A DNA stretch of 64,000 bases, taken from contig CAZDBS010000002.1 of the NCBI GenBank assembly GCA_964503775.1, positions 1 to 64,000 on the forward strand, written 5' to 3'. The translations under genes and the position numbers were made by a program. Below, piece by piece: positions 61,086 to 64,000 of the stretch; positions within the stretch are counted from its first letter, which is position 1; each line of letters opens with the position of its first letter. This DNA is from CAZDBS01 sp964503775 (GTDB lineage Bacteria; Patescibacteriota; Saccharimonadia; Saccharimonadales; CAZDBS01). The notes under the pieces were generated by a model. It did not search any database. It saw only the letters and a list, made by a program, of their open reading frames with translations, and was not told the DNA's origin.

Positions 61086-61086
61086 C

Positions 61087-62106
61087 TTAGATATTCCCGT
61101 TCTTTACTTGCTCGTCAATCCAGGGAATAAGTTCATCCAACATAGTATCTAAACTTGTTTCAGCTACGAAACCAAGCATTTCCTTTGCTTTATGAGTATC
61201 CGGTATCCGCTTCTGAACATCATACTCAAAAGGCTTGTCTGAAACAAAAGCAAAAGGTTTGCTGGTATTTATCTTGTTCCAGATCATTTCAGCTAGCTCT
61301 AGTACTGTCGTGGATGTGTCTGTAGAAATGTTAAAATCTTGGTTGCTCGCTTTTTCGCTTTCTATACACAACCGAATACCCTTGGCCAAATCGCCACCAT
61401 AGGTGTAATGTCTTACTTGGTTACCATCTCCAAGTATATGAAGTGGATCCTGGCCTTTTAGTATCTTCTGGATAAGATCTGGTACAACATGACTCATAGC
61501 CAGCTTTACATTTCCAGAATATATCTCCTTGTCTGACAGCGCTCTTTTCTCCCCTACTCCTACACAGTTAAATGGACGCGCTATGGTGTATGGAAGTTTG
61601 TATTGCTCCCATGCCCCTCGTGCAAAGTATTCTGTAGAAAGTTTTTGGAATCCATACGTTGAAAGTGGTGGTGGAGACGTAAGCTCAGTTCCTTCGGGCG
61701 TAGGATAAGTAGTAGTTGATTCGTAGACCATGGAAGACGATAAGACGACAATCTTTTTGAGCTTTTTTTCCTTAAATGCCCAGATTGCAGCATCAAAAGT
61801 TGATGCTGTTATTCGTTCGTTCTCGGCAATAAGGTCATATGCAAACTCATGGAAGTACGATATGCCTCCAATCATAGCCGCCGCAGCTACGACGACATCA
61901 CAATCCGCTATCAGTTTCTTCATGAGTTCGGTGTCTTTTGCATCTCCCTCAACGAAGGTGTACTTGGGATGATTCTGATAACTCTTCTCGAGCGGACCAT
62001 ACTTTGAATAGTTGTCGATTCCGACTACTTCATGCCCGGCGTTCAGAAGCTCTTCTACAGTATATCCTGCGATGAAACCCGCTGATCCAGTGAACATAAT
62101 TTTCAT
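61087..62106 (-). CDS. NAD-dependent epimerase/dehydratase, nucleotide-sugar type
   Basis: A 339-residue extended SDR. FTGSAGFIAGYTVEELLNAG is the NAD loop, VVLSSSMVYESTTTYPTPEG provides the catalytic Ser, and STYGFQKLSTEYFARG has the YxxxK pair; RPFNCVGVGE and HILGDGNQVRHYTYGGDLAK follow the GalE/RmlB pattern. It converts a UDP- or dTDP-sugar. It starts directly at the stop of the dehydrogenase gene (shared base 62106). Confidence 0.9.
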   Translation of the reverse strand: MKIMFTGSAGFIAGYTVEELLNAGHEVVGIDNYSKYGPLEKSYQNHPKYTFVEGDAKDTELMKKLIADCDVVVAAAAMIGGISYFHEFAYDLIAENERITASTFDAAIWAFKEKKLKKIVVLSSSMVYESTTTYPTPEGTELTSPPPLSTYGFQKLSTEYFARGAWEQYKLPYTIARPFNCVGVGEKRALSDKEIYSGNVKLAMSHVVPDLIQKILKGQDPLHILGDGNQVRHYTYGGDLAKGIRLCIESEKASNQDFNISTDTSTTVLELAEMIWNKINTSKPFAFVSDKPFEYDVQKRIPDTHKAKEMLGFVAETSLDTMLDELIPWIDEQVKNGNI

Positions 62107-63305
62107 TAAATCAACCCCCCTTTGCCATAATAGTTCCAGACATCAACCACCGTCTTCTTTCCCCATTTTAGGCTTTTGTAATCACTATGAGGGGCGGCAA
62201 TGATGACTATGTCGGCATTGTCCTTGATATTTTCAAGAGTTGTGAACCGGGGATCTTCTATATAAACATCGTGACACAAGACATTCTCGGCTTCGATTTC
62301 AAGTTTTTTCATGAGCTTATACGACAGACTTTCTCTAGGATCATCGTTGTCTCCCTTGAAGGCCATTCCTAACACCGCCACTGTTTTAGTACTGAGGTCT
62401 TGTTTGAGTTTGAGTGATTCGACGATGTAGTCGGGTAGACCCTCGTTGATTAGCATCGCTGCATGCCCGAGGAAAAAGTTATGACTACCAAACGAGGATA
62501 GCTGCATCGTATCTTTAAACAGGCAAGGGCCAGCGGCTAGTCCGGCTTTGGCAAAAGATTTCAACCGCGGATAATCCTCTGTCATGGCACCATAGATTTT
62601 GTAAAAGTCTAGACCGTGATCATTTGCAATCATGTAAAACTGGTTTGAGATAGCAAAATTAATATACCTCCATGTGTTAGTGAATAACTTCGCAAGCTCC
62701 GCTTCCATGGGCTGTGTTTCGATTATTTTTGTAGCCAAAGTCTTAAACAAGGCACCAGCTTTCTTGCTTGCCTCAGGCGTACAACCGGCCACGATCTGAG
62801 GCAGTTCATACAATTCTGTGAGGGCATGTCCCTCGGCTATACGTTCGGGACAGAAAGCGACTAGGGTTTTTTTGCCACGTTTCTGAAGATACCCGTGCAC
62901 TTTATTTGTCACTCCGGGATAGAGCGTGCTTCTCATGACGAGTAACTGGTCGTCCCTTAAGCTATTCTCGATCTCTTTAACCGCCCTTAACACGTCACCC
63001 ATTCTGGGGTTTAAATGCTCGTCCACCGGAGTACCTATGACCATTACTACAACTGAAGCTTGCTCAATAACCGATGTGTCGTTGGAGGCACTGAGCCTTC
63101 CTGAACTTACGACTTTTTTTAGAAGCTTGTCTGCCCCATTCTCCAAAAACGGCATCTCTGCTTTGTTAACTTTCCTTATACTTTCCTGATTGATGTCGTA
63201 CAGAGAGACTTTTTTACCTTGATCGGCGAACGCCATCCCGAGCGGAAGACCAACGTGTCCACAACCTCCGACAATACAAACATCATACGAAGACTTAGCT
63301 GTCAT
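62106..63305 (-). CDS. UDP-sugar 6-dehydrogenase, UDP-Glc/ManNAc type
   Basis: A 399-residue dehydrogenase. VCIVGGCGHVGLPLGMAFAD is the NAD motif, MRSTLYPGVTNKVHGYLQ and FCPERIAEGHALTEL are conserved, and GLAAGPCLFKDTMQLS contains the catalytic Cys. The C-terminal domain has VAVLGMAFKGDNDDPRES. It oxidises a UDP-hexose or UDP-N-acetylhexosamine to the uronic acid, adding negative charge to the surface glycan. First gene of the minus-strand operon. Confidence 0.93.
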   Translation of the reverse strand: MTAKSSYDVCIVGGCGHVGLPLGMAFADQGKKVSLYDINQESIRKVNKAEMPFLENGADKLLKKVVSSGRLSASNDTSVIEQASVVVMVIGTPVDEHLNPRMGDVLRAVKEIENSLRDDQLLVMRSTLYPGVTNKVHGYLQKRGKKTLVAFCPERIAEGHALTELYELPQIVAGCTPEASKKAGALFKTLATKIIETQPMEAELAKLFTNTWRYINFAISNQFYMIANDHGLDFYKIYGAMTEDYPRLKSFAKAGLAAGPCLFKDTMQLSSFGSHNFFLGHAAMLINEGLPDYIVESLKLKQDLSTKTVAVLGMAFKGDNDDPRESLSYKLMKKLEIEAENVLCHDVYIEDPRFTTLENIKDNADIVIIAAPHSDYKSLKWGKKTVVDVWNYYGKGGLI

Positions 63306-63389
63306 ACGGTTCTGCCCTCATTCATTAATGCAATCACTCTATTCTGACATATGTAACCCTACCCAGACAAGGGTAACATCGGTTGGATT

Positions 63390-64000
63390 TCAGTCGAACC
63401 CACCGAGTTGGTGGCTTCGCAAGAACTGGAGTCTCTCCCAAGTAATTTGTTTGCTTGGATACGCCAGTAATAGACAGTCTTCGTCAGATGACTGGGCTAG
63501 TTGCAGACAAGTTTGAGATCTGTGAAGAGTGCTGCTGTAGGCCCTCATCTGAACTATGCCTTTGGCATAACTCATTGTGAGCAACACTACAAATGGAAGC
63601 AGAAACAAAGCTAGAAAGCCCGTTTGTTTGGAGGATGTATGTTTTTCAGCTCCTGTGTACAGACTAATAGCTTGGCATCCTATAACAATTGTACCAACGA
63701 CAAACAGAGTAGAGATAGTTGAATAACGACTTGAGAACGCTTGTTCTATTCCAAAACCCAAACGCGATATTGCAGTAGAGCACGCCCCTAGTAAGGCATA
63801 CAAAACCAAAGTGATCCAAAAAATACTATCTTGTATTTTTCCTTTCTTCCAGAGGTAAAAAACACTACTCGCAAAAATGAGTGTCACTATCCCTCCCAGC
63901 CACACCGCCATATATAGTCGTAAGCTAATCGGCTTCCCTATGTACACCAAAATGTAACGAATAAACGAGAGTGGTTGACTCAGAAAAAGCGTCTTAGATG
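63390..64000 (-). CDS. Polytopic membrane protein, N-terminus beyond window edge
   Basis: The frame is open from 64000 down to 63390 with no stop, so the 5' part lies outside the window. At least 203 codons with four helices (LRLYMAVWLGGIVTLIFASS, FWITLVLYALLGACSTAI, STLFVVGTIVIGCQAISLY, FLALFLLPFVVLLTMSYAKG) and a soluble C-terminal tail with two Cys. No family recognised. It ends 85 bp upstream of the dehydrogenase gene, on the same strand, and may belong to the glycan locus. Confidence 0.65.
   Translation of the reverse strand, partial: SKTLFLSQPLSFIRYILVYIGKPISLRLYMAVWLGGIVTLIFASSVFYLWKKGKIQDSIFWITLVLYALLGACSTAISRLGFGIEQAFSSRYSTISTLFVVGTIVIGCQAISLYTGAEKHTSSKQTGFLALFLLPFVVLLTMSYAKGIVQMRAYSSTLHRSQTCLQLAQSSDEDCLLLAYPSKQITWERLQFLRSHQLGGFD

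Overview
The window looks like a chromosome segment of a Patescibacteria/CPR bacterium, most plausibly Candidatus Saccharibacteria. Evidence: TGA reads as stop, genes are densely packed with 1-50 bp overlaps, and there are many membrane-anchored surface proteins (a 2027-aa LamG/repeat protein and a 1138-aa cutinase fusion), a compact surface-glycan locus, and short -10 boxes (TACAAT/TATAAT) very close to start codons. No rRNA gene or complete tRNA gene was recognised, so the taxonomic call is an inference.

Region 1, about 1-22.4 kb, is visibly more AT-rich than the rest and reads as acquired DNA. It holds a large serine recombinase cut by the left edge with small genes behind it (1-4.2 kb); a YaaC-like gene; and a redox, respiration and metal block (5.9-12.3 kb) of His-rich membrane proteins, a DsbA-like thioredoxin, a cupredoxin, cydA with an apparent 1-nt frameshift, a very short subunit II-like protein, a PAP2 phosphatase and two CDF transporters. 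A second serine recombinase follows with a Rep-like protein, a SpoVG-like protein and a small ORF (12.3-15.5 kb), then an HTH/SDR/nucleotidyltransferase/PfkB kinase/two-membrane-protein operon (16.4-20.0 kb), an Ltp-type lipoprotein divergent from an XRE regulator, and palindrome-rich intergenic DNA with a possible tRNA 3'-end remnant. A truncated VKOR-like fragment at 22.44 kb marks the change to the more GC-rich part.

Region 2, 22.6-30.7 kb, is one minus-strand operon: a giant surface protein, an ABC ATPase and a MacB/FtsX-type permease. In the surface protein about 14 propeller-type repeats sit inside a split LamG domain.

Region 3, 30.8-39.2 kb, is a stress-type operon: small basic protein, Hsp20, GyrI-like protein, phosphoribosyltransferase, small protein, shortened baeRF (eRF1-like) protein, alpha/beta hydrolase and membrane protein. 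A CRP/FNR-type palindrome precedes it. A membrane-anchored glycosidase, an MMPL transporter and a PfkB kinase follow. Region 4, 39.2-46.7 kb (minus strand), carries exported and membrane proteins, including a DoxX-like protein, the cutinase fusion and a Gmad2 protein, plus a LexA-like regulator without a protease domain. The Gmad2 gene has a second palindrome at exactly the same spacing from its -10 box as the stress operon.

Region 5, 46.6-64 kb, is a surface polysaccharide locus: O-antigen ligase/polymerase, initiating sugar-phosphate transferase, GT4 and GT2 glycosyltransferases, RmlA, methyltransferases, a DUF218 protein, a nucleotidyltransferase/HAD phosphatase/membrane-linked kinase module, GtrA, a dehydratase/epimerase and a nucleotide-sugar dehydrogenase. 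A membrane protein is cut by the right edge.
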